From the NCBI GenBank assembly GCA_014763905.1, contig JACXUN010000042.1, forward strand, positions 1 to 12,429: a stretch of 12,429 nt of DNA, given 5' to 3'. The translations under genes and the position numbers were made by a program. The stretch comes from Campylobacterales bacterium. GTDB lineage: Bacteria > Campylobacterota > Campylobacteria > Campylobacterales > Sulfurovaceae. The notes under the pieces were generated by a model. That model did no database searches. It was not told the origin of the DNA and was given only the letters and a program-made list of their open reading frames with translations. Below, in pieces: positions 1 to 7,370 of the stretch; position 1 is the stretch's first letter; each line of letters begins with the position of its first letter.

Positions 1-159
1 ATAAGCACCAATTTCTTTAAACTCTGATGTCTCAATCGGTCTTAAAAAATTACTGCCATTGATTTCGACACGTAACCTTTCCGACTCATCAGGTTCACTG
101 CTTACAAATAGAACCGGAAGATATTTTTGCCAAGAGTTATCATGAGAGACGACTTTCAC
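1..159 (-). CDS. Partial unidentified protein, receiver-like N-terminal segment, runs off the left edge
   Basis: An open frame of 53 codons reads leftward from a GTG at 159 to the window edge without a stop. A TAA lies four codons upstream (169-171) and there is no in-frame ATG, so GTG is the only plausible start in the window. No ribosome binding site is visible. The residues LPVLFVSS, then a stretch rich in E and R, then NFLRPIETSEFKEIGAY, look like strand 4 to helix 5 of a response-regulator receiver, with RPI where KPI is usual. The phospho-acceptor half of such a domain would have to lie upstream, inside uvrC on the other strand, and is absent. It is therefore either a truncated receiver gene or an unrelated protein; the R-rich part could also suggest the start of a PilZ-type domain. 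It is divergent from uvrC with only 37 bases between them. I do not recognise the gene. Confidence 0.45.
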   Translation of the reverse strand, partial: MKVVSHDNSWQKYLPVLFVSSEPDESERLRVEINGSNFLRPIETSEFKEIGAY

Positions 160-196
160 AAGTACTATTTAATCAAAAACTTACGATAATTACTTC

Positions 197-1993
197 ATGA
201 AAAATACCATCCAAAACCTTCCGACTCAACCCGGTGTTTACCAATATTTTGATCAAAATAACCGGCTGCTTTATGTCGGCAAAGCCAAAAATTTACGAAA
301 CCGTGTTAAGAGTTACTGGCGATTTATTCCCGAGTTTCGTCCCAATCCCAATGTCGGGATACGTATCGCCAAAATGCTGGAACAGGCAGTCAAGGTAGAT
401 TATCTGATTGTTGACAGTGAAGCTGATGCCTTGATATTGGAAAACTCGCTTATCAAACAGCTCAAACCCAAATATAATATCCTCTTACGTGACGATAAGA
501 CCTATCCTTATATCTATATCGATGAATCAGAGGTATTTCCCCGATTTGAGATCACCCGTAAGATTGTCAAAGGGAAAAATATCTCTTATTATGGTCCTTT
601 TCCTAACGGCGGGCGGGTTTTGCTCGATACGCTTTACGAGATATTTCCATTGATTCAAAAAAAATCCTGTCTACGAGAAGGAAAAGCGTGTCTCTTTTAT
701 CAAATCAAAAAGTGTCTGGCTCCCTGTGAAGGGAAAGTGACTTCCCAAACCTATGAAACTATTATCCTTCAAGCCAAAGAGGCACTGCTCAAACGCTCTA
801 TTCTAACCGAAAAGCTTACCGAGCGAATGATGGATTTAGCCATGCAGGAGCGGTATGAAGAGGCAGCCAAACTACGTGACAACATTAAAGTGATCGAATC
901 ACTCATCATCAACTCCAATATCGATCTCGCTAAACAAGAGAATCTCGATATCTTTGCCATCGTCCATACCCAAGAGCGGGGTGTCGTGGTCAAACTCTTT
1001 ATGCGGGACGGCAAGATCATCTCGTCTGATTTTTCTCTCTTCCGCAACGCAGAGATGTTTGATCAGGATGAAGCCTATAAGCAGGCTCTCTTGGAGTTCT
1101 ATACCTATGAGACACCCCATATCGCCAAAACCGTGGTAGTCGCCCACCCGTTTGAAGATCAACAAGAGATTGCCGAACTATTGACGAATCGTTTTGGAAC
1201 CAAGATAGAGATTGTGCATCCCCAACGCGGTTCCAAAGCCAAACTCACGCAGCTGGCTATCGATAACGCTTATGAAATCTTGAAACAAGAATCCAATCGT
1301 GAGGTCAAAGAGATCGAAAAAGAGATCGCTCACCTCTTTGAACTGGAGACGATCCCTTATCGTATCGAGTGTTTTGACAACTCCCATATGATGGGGGTAG
1401 CAACCGTTGGAGCCATGGTGGTGTTGGACGAAGGGAAATGGGATAAAAACAGCTACCGGCGTTATGAGTTGCAAGCCAAAGATGAGTACCATCAGATGGA
1501 AGAGATGCTACGTCGACGGATTGCCGATTTTGGTGAACACTCTCCGCCTGATCTATGGGTACTTGACGGCGGTGAAACACTTTTGAAATTGGCTCTGAAT
1601 CTGCTTACTGAAGCGGGAATCCATCTGGAGGTGATCGCCATTGCCAAAGAGAAACTCGATGCCAAAGCCCACCGAGCCAAAGGAGCTGCCAAAGATATTC
1701 TTCACACCGCAACCGCTCAGTTTGAACTCAAACCGACCGATAAACGACTCCAATGGGTACAACGCTTGCGGGATGAGGCTCACCGCTTTGCCATTACCTA
1801 TCACCAGAACAAAAAAAGAAAAAATGACACTCAAAGTCTGCTCCTGCAACAAAAAGGAATCGGACCGGCAACGATCAAGAAGCTTTTAAATTATTTTGGT
1901 ACTTTTGAGGCGATCGAACAGGCGACTTTTGAAGAGATTCAATTAGCCGCTAACCAAAAAGTGGCTACAATTCTTAAAAACAAAATATATTAA
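197..1993 (+). CDS. uvrC: UvrABC system protein C (excinuclease subunit C)
   Basis: UvrC is the nuclease of nucleotide excision repair. Recruited by UvrB at a lesion, it cuts the damaged strand on both sides. All family parts are present in the 598 residues. The N-terminal GIY-YIG nuclease (about 10-90) has GVY at 13-15 and LYVGKAKNLRNR at 25-36. Four cysteines (158, 165, 173, 177) match the iron-sulfur site reported for UvrC. A UVR motif that binds UvrB lies at about 205-235 (YEEAAKLRD). The RNase H-like nuclease that makes the 5' cut has probable catalytic residues D394 (FDNSH), D457 (LDGG) and H529 (EAHRFA). A C-terminal helix-hairpin-helix (about 546-585, KGIGPATIKKLL) binds DNA. Length is normal. 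The ATG at 197 is placed by the GIY-YIG domain starting directly after it; no Shine-Dalgarno sequence is visible upstream. Not evidently linked in function to its neighbours. Confidence 0.97.
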   Translation: MKNTIQNLPTQPGVYQYFDQNNRLLYVGKAKNLRNRVKSYWRFIPEFRPNPNVGIRIAKMLEQAVKVDYLIVDSEADALILENSLIKQLKPKYNILLRDDKTYPYIYIDESEVFPRFEITRKIVKGKNISYYGPFPNGGRVLLDTLYEIFPLIQKKSCLREGKACLFYQIKKCLAPCEGKVTSQTYETIILQAKEALLKRSILTEKLTERMMDLAMQERYEEAAKLRDNIKVIESLIINSNIDLAKQENLDIFAIVHTQERGVVVKLFMRDGKIISSDFSLFRNAEMFDQDEAYKQALLEFYTYETPHIAKTVVVAHPFEDQQEIAELLTNRFGTKIEIVHPQRGSKAKLTQLAIDNAYEILKQESNREVKEIEKEIAHLFELETIPYRIECFDNSHMMGVATVGAMVVLDEGKWDKNSYRRYELQAKDEYHQMEEMLRRRIADFGEHSPPDLWVLDGGETLLKLALNLLTEAGIHLEVIAIAKEKLDAKAHRAKGAAKDILHTATAQFELKPTDKRLQWVQRLRDEAHRFAITYHQNKKRKNDTQSLLLQQKGIGPATIKKLLNYFGTFEAIEQATFEEIQLAANQKVATILKNKIY

Positions 1994-2006
1994 AAACAAT
2001 AGAAAC

Positions 2007-2036
2007 TTGATATAACAGAACAGTAACTATTATAGA
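2007..2036 (+). promoter_or_regulatory. Candidate promoter for the signalling operon
   Basis: TTGATA (2007-2012) and TATAGA (2031-2036) are 18 bases apart, a plausible sigma-70 arrangement that would give a leader of roughly 115 bases before the PAS gene. A competing -10, TATGAT at 2134-2139, lies much closer to the start and lacks a -35. Neither can be preferred from sequence alone. Confidence 0.3.
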
Positions 2037-2147
2037 ATGTAAAAAAAATCTTAAAAATAATACTTAAGTTTTAAAAATAGATTATTTTAAATCGGTTTTT
2101 AGTCTTTTTGTAATAGAGTTACTACTGTAGAAATATGATACCTTATG

Positions 2148-2153
2148 AAAGGA
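2148..2153 (+). promoter_or_regulatory. Ribosome binding site fixing a GTG start
   Basis: AAAGGA lies five bases before the GTG at 2159. The codon directly before that GTG is an in-frame TAA (2156-2158), so GTG is the earliest possible start of the PAS protein. Confidence 0.75.
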
Positions 2154-2158
2154 TATAA

Positions 2159-2572
2159 GTGAACCATCTCATTGCATTAGACATTGAATACACCTTTACT
2201 AAAAACTTAATATATGAGATCGATACAAATGGTATTATCACTTATGCCAATGCTAATTTCGCAGAAGTTACCGGCTTTCGCCGAAATGAATTGATCGGCA
2301 AAAACCATAGAGCATTTAAACATCCCGATGTACCGGATGAGATCTATGAGACACTCTGGTCAACCGATGACAAATTGAGAAAATGGTTTAGTACACTTAA
2401 AAATATTCGTCGTGATGGTATGTATTTTTGGAGCAATATTCATTGTACACCTAAGTACAAAGAGGCTGAACTGGTAGGATTTATTATTGTCCATAAACCG
2501 GCATCCAAAATTGACATAGAAGAAGAGATTGAACGTTACGCTCAATACAACAACAATAGAGGTAAAAACTAA
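2159..2572 (+). CDS. Stand-alone PAS-domain sensor protein, Aer/CetB-like
   Basis: A soluble 137-residue protein made almost entirely of one PAS domain (about 10-118) with a short charged tail. It resembles the FAD-binding PAS of the E. coli redox/energy taxis receptor Aer and the Campylobacter PAS-only protein CetB. ITYAN is at 27-31, GFRRNELIGK at 39-48, and HPDVP at 55-59 corresponds to the Aer HPDMP loop. W67, N82 (LKNIRRDG) and W91 match positions conserved in Aer. The arginine before the HPD motif in Aer is lysine here (K54). FAD binding is therefore plausible but inferred. There is no membrane segment or kinase, so it must pass its signal to a partner. The TAA stop overlaps the next gene's ATG (TAATG, 2570-2574), which points to translational coupling with the HPt gene. 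CetB normally works with the receptor-like CetA, which is absent here; the operon's kinase or HPt protein is the likelier partner. Confidence 0.85.
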   Translation: MNHLIALDIEYTFTKNLIYEIDTNGIITYANANFAEVTGFRRNELIGKNHRAFKHPDVPDEIYETLWSTDDKLRKWFSTLKNIRRDGMYFWSNIHCTPKYKEAELVGFIIVHKPASKIDIEEEIERYAQYNNNRGKN

Positions 2573-3687
2573 TGTATTACGGATATAATCAAAAGAAAGA
2601 ACTTGTTTTAGCTGATGAAGCATTTATCAATATTTTAGGCTGTTCATCGTTTAATGAGGCGGTTCAAAACAGTGTGGTACAAACCATTCAGTATGAGAAC
2701 AACAAGTTGACGGTTAGTTTAAGTAATAAAATCATTGAAGCCAACTATACCGAAACCGACCTTTATTCAACATCAGGTCCGATCAAACTGGTTAAACTCA
2801 GCAATATGATCGAACGCAGCGGTACTATCAACAACCTGCAGCTCAACTACCATCCAATCTATCTGGATGTACAAAAAATCTCTAAAAGCATCGGGCTTTC
2901 GGTCGATGACTACAAACTCTATCTCGACAGCTTTATCGATCAATCAATCATCGATGAGAAACGTCTACAAGAGGGAGATGAGACTGCGATCAAAAATCTC
3001 TCTAATCTTGCTTTGACCCTGCAGATTCCAAACATCGGTATCCTACTGCTCAAAATTAAGAAACTGCCGAGAGAAGAACGTCTTCCCTTTGTCGATGAGT
3101 ATTATACCAAGCTTGCACTGCTTACGCTCAAAAAACCGGCTAATATGATCGATGATGAGATGAATATGCTGGAAGAAGACAGCCATTCTGAGGAGCATAA
3201 AGAAGAGCTACTCAACAGCCGCTTCACCGAACTGCTTCATACGATTGAAAGCAAAGAGAAATCTCACATCGACAACACCATCACCTTGCAAAAGAGTACA
3301 CCGCCGCCATCCGAAAGCGGAGGGGTAAAAAAGGTATCATTAGATAATGTCACGCCGTTACCGATTAGCTATAATCCAAAAGTGGCAGCTGATGAATTAA
3401 ACCTCCCGGTTGTATTGATTGAAGAGTTTGTTGAAGACTTTATCGAGCAGGCTCACCATGACAAAGATCACCTACTCGCCTCTTACTATCAAAAAGATAT
3501 GGACAATATCCATGAGTTGGGACACAAACTCAAAGGAGCCGCCAGCAACCTCCGAATCAATGAACTAGCTGATGTATTAGAAGAGATTCAATTCTGTACC
3601 GACCATTCAAAACTTGAAGGACTTTTCACCAAATACTGGGGTCTATTTCTCTCACTTGAAGACTATATGAAGCAAAGTGCCGCCTAA
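2572..3687 (+). CDS. HPt-domain phosphotransfer protein with a PAS-like N-terminus and a histidine-less HPt-like module
   Basis: A 371-residue cytoplasmic protein. The C-terminal part (about 268-366) is a histidine phosphotransfer domain with the signature GHKLKGAASNL; H318 is the probable phosphorylated histidine, which would relay phosphate between receivers. Residues about 99-185 appear to have the same helical plan (IGLSVDDYKLYLDSFIDQ, then LALTLQIPNIGILLLKI), but by my alignment the histidine position is K141 and the KGAA motif is lost, so it looks like a second, inactive HPt-like module. Residues 1-80 (LVLADEAFINILGC and following) resemble a degenerate PAS domain; this is weaker. The middle (190-265) is acidic, then low in structure with a PPP. 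Translation starts at the ATG overlapping the PAS gene's stop, with AGAGG at 2558-2562. It probably takes phosphate from the kinase's D852 and gives it to the operon's single-domain regulator. Confidence 0.8.
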   Translation: MYYGYNQKKELVLADEAFINILGCSSFNEAVQNSVVQTIQYENNKLTVSLSNKIIEANYTETDLYSTSGPIKLVKLSNMIERSGTINNLQLNYHPIYLDVQKISKSIGLSVDDYKLYLDSFIDQSIIDEKRLQEGDETAIKNLSNLALTLQIPNIGILLLKIKKLPREERLPFVDEYYTKLALLTLKKPANMIDDEMNMLEEDSHSEEHKEELLNSRFTELLHTIESKEKSHIDNTITLQKSTPPPSESGGVKKVSLDNVTPLPISYNPKVAADELNLPVVLIEEFVEDFIEQAHHDKDHLLASYYQKDMDNIHELGHKLKGAASNLRINELADVLEEIQFCTDHSKLEGLFTKYWGLFLSLEDYMKQSAA

Positions 3688-3707
3688 AAGCATACTAAGG
3701 ATCAAAC

Positions 3708-6700
3708 ATGAAGATTAATAATAGGCTCAAACTTATTAGTATGCTTCCTATTGTGCTTCTTTTTTTGGTGTCGAGTTATTTTTTAATTATCTCTTACAGC
3801 CAATACTATAAAGCAAATGAACTAAACCAGATTATTCAAAACAATACCCTCTATAACTCATTGATCACCGAAATTGGTCGAGAAAGAGGGTTGAGTGCTA
3901 TTGTTATCGGTTCGGATCGCACACAAGGAATCAATGAGCTCAAACGTCAAAGGTTTCTAACCGATACCGCCATCAAACAGATTGAAGAGCAATTGATACC
4001 GATCGATTATAGCTCTATTTTTTCCGGACTCTCACATACCAAAGCCCCGTATAGCACTCAAAATGCACTGAATAATTTATCACAGTTGCCAAAAACAAGA
4101 ACCGCGATTGATAAGGGGAGCATACCGTTTCGTATTGCTTTTCATGAGAAATTCACGAAAAACCTGACCAATCCTATTTTGGATCAACAGCTGCTTATCA
4201 ATAACTATAAACTCAATGATGAGATCACCTCACTCATTACTTCACTCTCACAAGTGTATATTGCGATTGAAAACAGTTCATTGGAACGAGATTTTATCAG
4301 TTATTTTCTGGTTAAACATACTCCGTTAACCGAGCAAGAGAACACCTACTGGAATCGATCAAAGGTCAAATCCAGCAGTTTTAACCTCTTAGAGATCAGT
4401 GATGATTATCTCAAAGATAAAATTTTCTCTCATCTGGACAACAAAGATTACAAGAAAATTCATCGAGATATCGAAACCAGTTATTCTCAGCTTCAAGCCA
4501 ATATCGATGACGGTGCCTTTACCATTGATCCGGTCAGCTGGTTTATCATGCATACCGATAAAATCAAGCAGTATACGGAAATCCAAAGGGATATCGAAAA
4601 CAAGCTACAAAAGCGAAATGATAGCTATGTAATTCAGCATGTTACCATTTTGGTAATTGCCGGTTTTTTCTGGATTCTTGGCTTTGTTCTACTCTTCCTC
4701 GGATTTAAGACCGGAAAAGATATCACCAACAATATCAAAAGCTTGGAAGATATCCTCAACAATACGGTGAAAGAGATTGAATCCGATTCCAATTTCGATG
4801 TACCAAGTATCAATGCCGTTAAAAATATTGACCTCAATACCAACAAAGGGATCAAAGATGCCTACCATTTTCTCGAACTCCTCATCGAAAATGCACGGCA
4901 AGACAAATTGCAGGCACTGGAAGCCAATGAGTCTAAATCCCTCTTCCTCGCCAATATGTCACATGAGATCCGAACGCCGCTCAACGGTATCGTCGGATTT
5001 ACCGAACTACTAAAGAGTACCGGACTCAATGATGAACAGGTAGAGTTTATCAATATTATTGAAAAAAGTTCAGAGAACCTTCTGAGCATTATCAACAATA
5101 TTCTTGACCTTTCCAAAATAGAGAGTAATAAAGTTGAATTAGAGACGATTGTTTTTGACCCGATTGTAGAGTTTGAAAATGCGATTGAAACTTATGGTGT
5201 CAAGGCTTCTGAGAAAAATATCAGCCTCAACTTCTACCTCGACCCGAAAATCAATAAAAAACTCTTGGGTGATGCGGTCAAAATCAAAGAGGTATTGATC
5301 AACCTCATGAGTAATGCCGTGAAATTCACCGATTTTGGCGGTTGGATTAATGTAGAGATCATTAAAGTCGGTGAGCAGGACAACAAAGCGATACTCTCCT
5401 TTAGTATTGAAGACAACGGGGTAGGAATGACCAAAGAGCAGCAACTCAATGTCTTTGCTGCCTTTACCCAAGCTGATATCTCTATTACCAGAAAATACGG
5501 CGGTACCGGTCTGGGACTGACGATTTCAACCAAATTCCTTGAACTGATGGGTAGTGAACTTAAACTTGAAAGTCAAAAAGAGAAAGGAACCAAATTCTAC
5601 TTTACTTTAGAACTGGAAGAGGTATTAGAAGATACGAAGCTCGCCAACTACGAGTTAGAAGAAGATCTCTCTATCATCAAATATCAAGGTAAAACACCGA
5701 AACAGTTTGATCTCTACCTCAAAAAGTATCTGGAATACTTTAATATTACGACGACCAATTTCACTACACCGGCTGAACTCAAGCGGTTTAATGATTCGGC
5801 ACAAGTTGACAGTATCTGGCTGGATATCGATAATATCAATGAGACACTCGAACGGAGTATCAAAAAACTGCACGGTAACAAAACTACCCTCATCGCCAAT
5901 TTGGGAAGCCGTAATCGTATCGAGGCAATGGGATTAAATAAAGTCAAAATCCTCTATAAGCCGATTACGCCAAGTAAAATACTCAATACCCTATCTAATC
6001 TCAGACAGGTCGAAGATGAAGAGAGTACCAGTTCAGATAAAACGTTGCCTCAACAACAGAAGAATGCGGCTCTCTCACCATTTAATAATGTCAATTTTGA
6101 GGGGAGAGTACTGGTTGCTGAAGACAATTTTATCAACCAAAAACTGGTCAAACAGATGTTAATTAAATACGGTATAGATGTTGAATTGGCGAACAACGGA
6201 TTAGAGGCTTTTGAAAAGTACAAAAGCTCTGAAGAGGGCTATTATGAACTGATCTTTATGGATGTCCAGATGCCGGTTATGGATGGTATTGAGGCAACCC
6301 ATGAGATTCTCAACTATGAGGATGAGGAGGGACGAAAACATACCCCAATCGTTGCACTCACCGCCAATGCCCTTAAAGGAGATCGTGAACGCTTTATCCA
6401 AGAGGGATTGGATGATTATATCGCTAAACCGATAGAGAATAATGAACTACTCTTTATTCTCAAAAAGTTTTTGAAAATTTCAGAGCAGGCAATTGAGCCG
6501 ATATTAGACGAACCCGAAGAGGAAGAGTTTGATGATAAAAGTAAAGAAGAAGAAAATGATGAAAGCGGTTCATTAGAGTCGGAAAAGAGTAAAAAAGAGC
6601 CGACCGTAACGCTTATCGATGAAGAGGAGTTTGATGAAGAGAAGGTTATTCTCATCGCCAAAAAAAATCCTCTCGAAGCCCAGATACTCTCAAAAGTACT

Positions 6701-6974
6701 GGCAAATCAAGGCTATAAGATAGAGATAGTGGGTAGAGTCAGTGAATTGGAACAAAAAATTGCCGATTCGCTTTATGATATCTTGTTGATCGATAAATCA
6801 ATCGAAACCCTTCACCAAAAGATACTGAAAAAGCGACACCAAGACCTGAATATCATTCGCCTGAGTCTAAACGAATCCAATGATATCTATCTTAACAGCT
6901 ACGTTCAAGAGGAGCTGGTCGGTGTCATCAGTGGAGAAAAATTGAATCATATTATAAAAAAATATAGAGGATAG
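3708..6974 (+). CDS. Membrane-bound NIT-domain hybrid histidine kinase with one active and two degenerate receivers
   Basis: A 1088-residue inner-membrane sensor kinase. In order: TM helix 8-30; periplasmic segment about 31-307 with a NIT-like sensor signature (RERGLSAIVIGSD, 58-70; the family is linked to nitrate/nitrite sensing); TM helix 309-333; linker; HisKA domain with phospho-accepting H419 in NMSHEIRTPLNG; HATPase domain with an N box (NLMSN, 532-536), DNGVGM (569-574) and GGTGLGL (598-604). Then a degenerate receiver (about 655-767) keeps D706 and K751-P752 but not the acidic pair. The canonical receiver (about 798-922) has E805/D806, D852 (MDVQMP), T885 and K907. An acidic linker (928-978) leads to a third receiver-like domain (977-1086), which has D1029 but KK in place of the acidic pair and no K-P. 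AAGGAT at 3697-3702 is the ribosome binding site. Phosphate should pass H419 to D852 and then to the HPt protein. The ligand is not shown by sequence. Confidence 0.92.
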   Translation: MKINNRLKLISMLPIVLLFLVSSYFLIISYSQYYKANELNQIIQNNTLYNSLITEIGRERGLSAIVIGSDRTQGINELKRQRFLTDTAIKQIEEQLIPIDYSSIFSGLSHTKAPYSTQNALNNLSQLPKTRTAIDKGSIPFRIAFHEKFTKNLTNPILDQQLLINNYKLNDEITSLITSLSQVYIAIENSSLERDFISYFLVKHTPLTEQENTYWNRSKVKSSSFNLLEISDDYLKDKIFSHLDNKDYKKIHRDIETSYSQLQANIDDGAFTIDPVSWFIMHTDKIKQYTEIQRDIENKLQKRNDSYVIQHVTILVIAGFFWILGFVLLFLGFKTGKDITNNIKSLEDILNNTVKEIESDSNFDVPSINAVKNIDLNTNKGIKDAYHFLELLIENARQDKLQALEANESKSLFLANMSHEIRTPLNGIVGFTELLKSTGLNDEQVEFINIIEKSSENLLSIINNILDLSKIESNKVELETIVFDPIVEFENAIETYGVKASEKNISLNFYLDPKINKKLLGDAVKIKEVLINLMSNAVKFTDFGGWINVEIIKVGEQDNKAILSFSIEDNGVGMTKEQQLNVFAAFTQADISITRKYGGTGLGLTISTKFLELMGSELKLESQKEKGTKFYFTLELEEVLEDTKLANYELEEDLSIIKYQGKTPKQFDLYLKKYLEYFNITTTNFTTPAELKRFNDSAQVDSIWLDIDNINETLERSIKKLHGNKTTLIANLGSRNRIEAMGLNKVKILYKPITPSKILNTLSNLRQVEDEESTSSDKTLPQQQKNAALSPFNNVNFEGRVLVAEDNFINQKLVKQMLIKYGIDVELANNGLEAFEKYKSSEEGYYELIFMDVQMPVMDGIEATHEILNYEDEEGRKHTPIVALTANALKGDRERFIQEGLDDYIAKPIENNELLFILKKFLKISEQAIEPILDEPEEEEFDDKSKEEENDESGSLESEKSKKEPTVTLIDEEEFDEEKVILIAKKNPLEAQILSKVLANQGYKIEIVGRVSELEQKIADSLYDILLIDKSIETLHQKILKKRHQDLNIIRLSLNESNDIYLNSYVQEELVGVISGEKLNHIIKKYRG

Positions 6975-6976
6975 AG

Positions 6977-7348
6977 ATGGTTGATTTCAAAGTTTTGATT
7001 GTGGATGATGACTATATCAATAGAAGATTATTGATCTCAATTTTAAGAAAAAAACTTTATCAAATTCAGACCATAGAGTCGGTTGACGGGGCAGAGGCAT
7101 TAAGACTCTGTTATGAAAATCCCGATATTGAGCTAATTCTGCTCGATATCGAGATGCCGCATGTCAACGGTTTGGAGTTTCTTAAACTTTATACACAAGA
7201 TAAAAAACTGCGAAAAGCACCGGTGATTGCTATTTCCTCTAATGACTTACGCAAGAAAGAGGCACAACTCAACGGAGCCGATGCCTTTGTGGTCAAACCG
7301 ATTACCGAAGAGAAGCTTTTCACTGCCATGAGATCGATTACATCATAA
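6977..7348 (+). CDS. Single-domain response regulator (CheY-like receiver)
   Basis: A 123-residue protein that is one receiver domain and nothing else. The acidic pocket (VDDD, 9-12), phospho-accepting D57 (LLDIEMP), switch residue S87 (VIAISS) and conserved K107-P108 are all present, so it should be a working phosphate acceptor. There is no DNA-binding or enzymatic domain; output must come from binding another protein, or it may act as a phosphate sink. Its ATG is two bases after the kinase's TAG, with AGAGG at 6966-6970, so it is translated with the kinase as the last gene of the operon. The operon's HPt protein (H318) is the likely donor. The sequence does not show whether it is a flagellar CheY, and the absence of che or fli genes nearby argues against assuming so. 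Confidence 0.93.
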   Translation: MVDFKVLIVDDDYINRRLLISILRKKLYQIQTIESVDGAEALRLCYENPDIELILLDIEMPHVNGLEFLKLYTQDKKLRKAPVIAISSNDLRKKEAQLNGADAFVVKPITEEKLFTAMRSITS

Positions 7349-7370
7349 CTAACCTAATCAAATAGGTTAG
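7349..7370. terminator. Hairpin between convergent response regulator and lon genes
   Basis: CTAACCTA (7349-7356) and TAGGTTAG (7363-7370) form a perfect 8-base-pair stem with a 6-base loop. The left arm directly follows the response regulator's stop codon and the right arm contains the lon stop codon (7367-7369). The place and symmetry suit a bidirectional terminator, but neither strand has a clear U-run after the stem, so it may be only a weak intrinsic terminator or an RNA 3'-end stabiliser. Confidence 0.55.

Larger units (their letters stand above)
1994..2158. other. AT-rich intergenic region between uvrC and the signalling operon
   Basis: The 165 bases hold no gene. They are strongly AT-rich with many A and T runs. 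An imperfect hairpin (CTTAA 2049-2053 with TTAAG 2063-2067, flanked by A and T runs) could act as a weak terminator for uvrC, but in DNA this AT-rich it may be chance. The region must hold the operon's control signals. Confidence 0.5.

Noticed and set aside
2145-2162. Five-codon leader frame (ATG to TGA) overlapping the GTG start of the PAS gene
   Set aside because: It is created by bases that serve as the ribosome binding site; such a short frame is expected by chance and has no ribosome binding site of its own.
2159-7348. Calling the operon a nitrate sensor or a chemotaxis system by name
   Set aside because: The NIT signature and Aer-like PAS suggest inputs, but ligand and output cannot be read from the sequence, and no che, nap or nar gene lies nearby.
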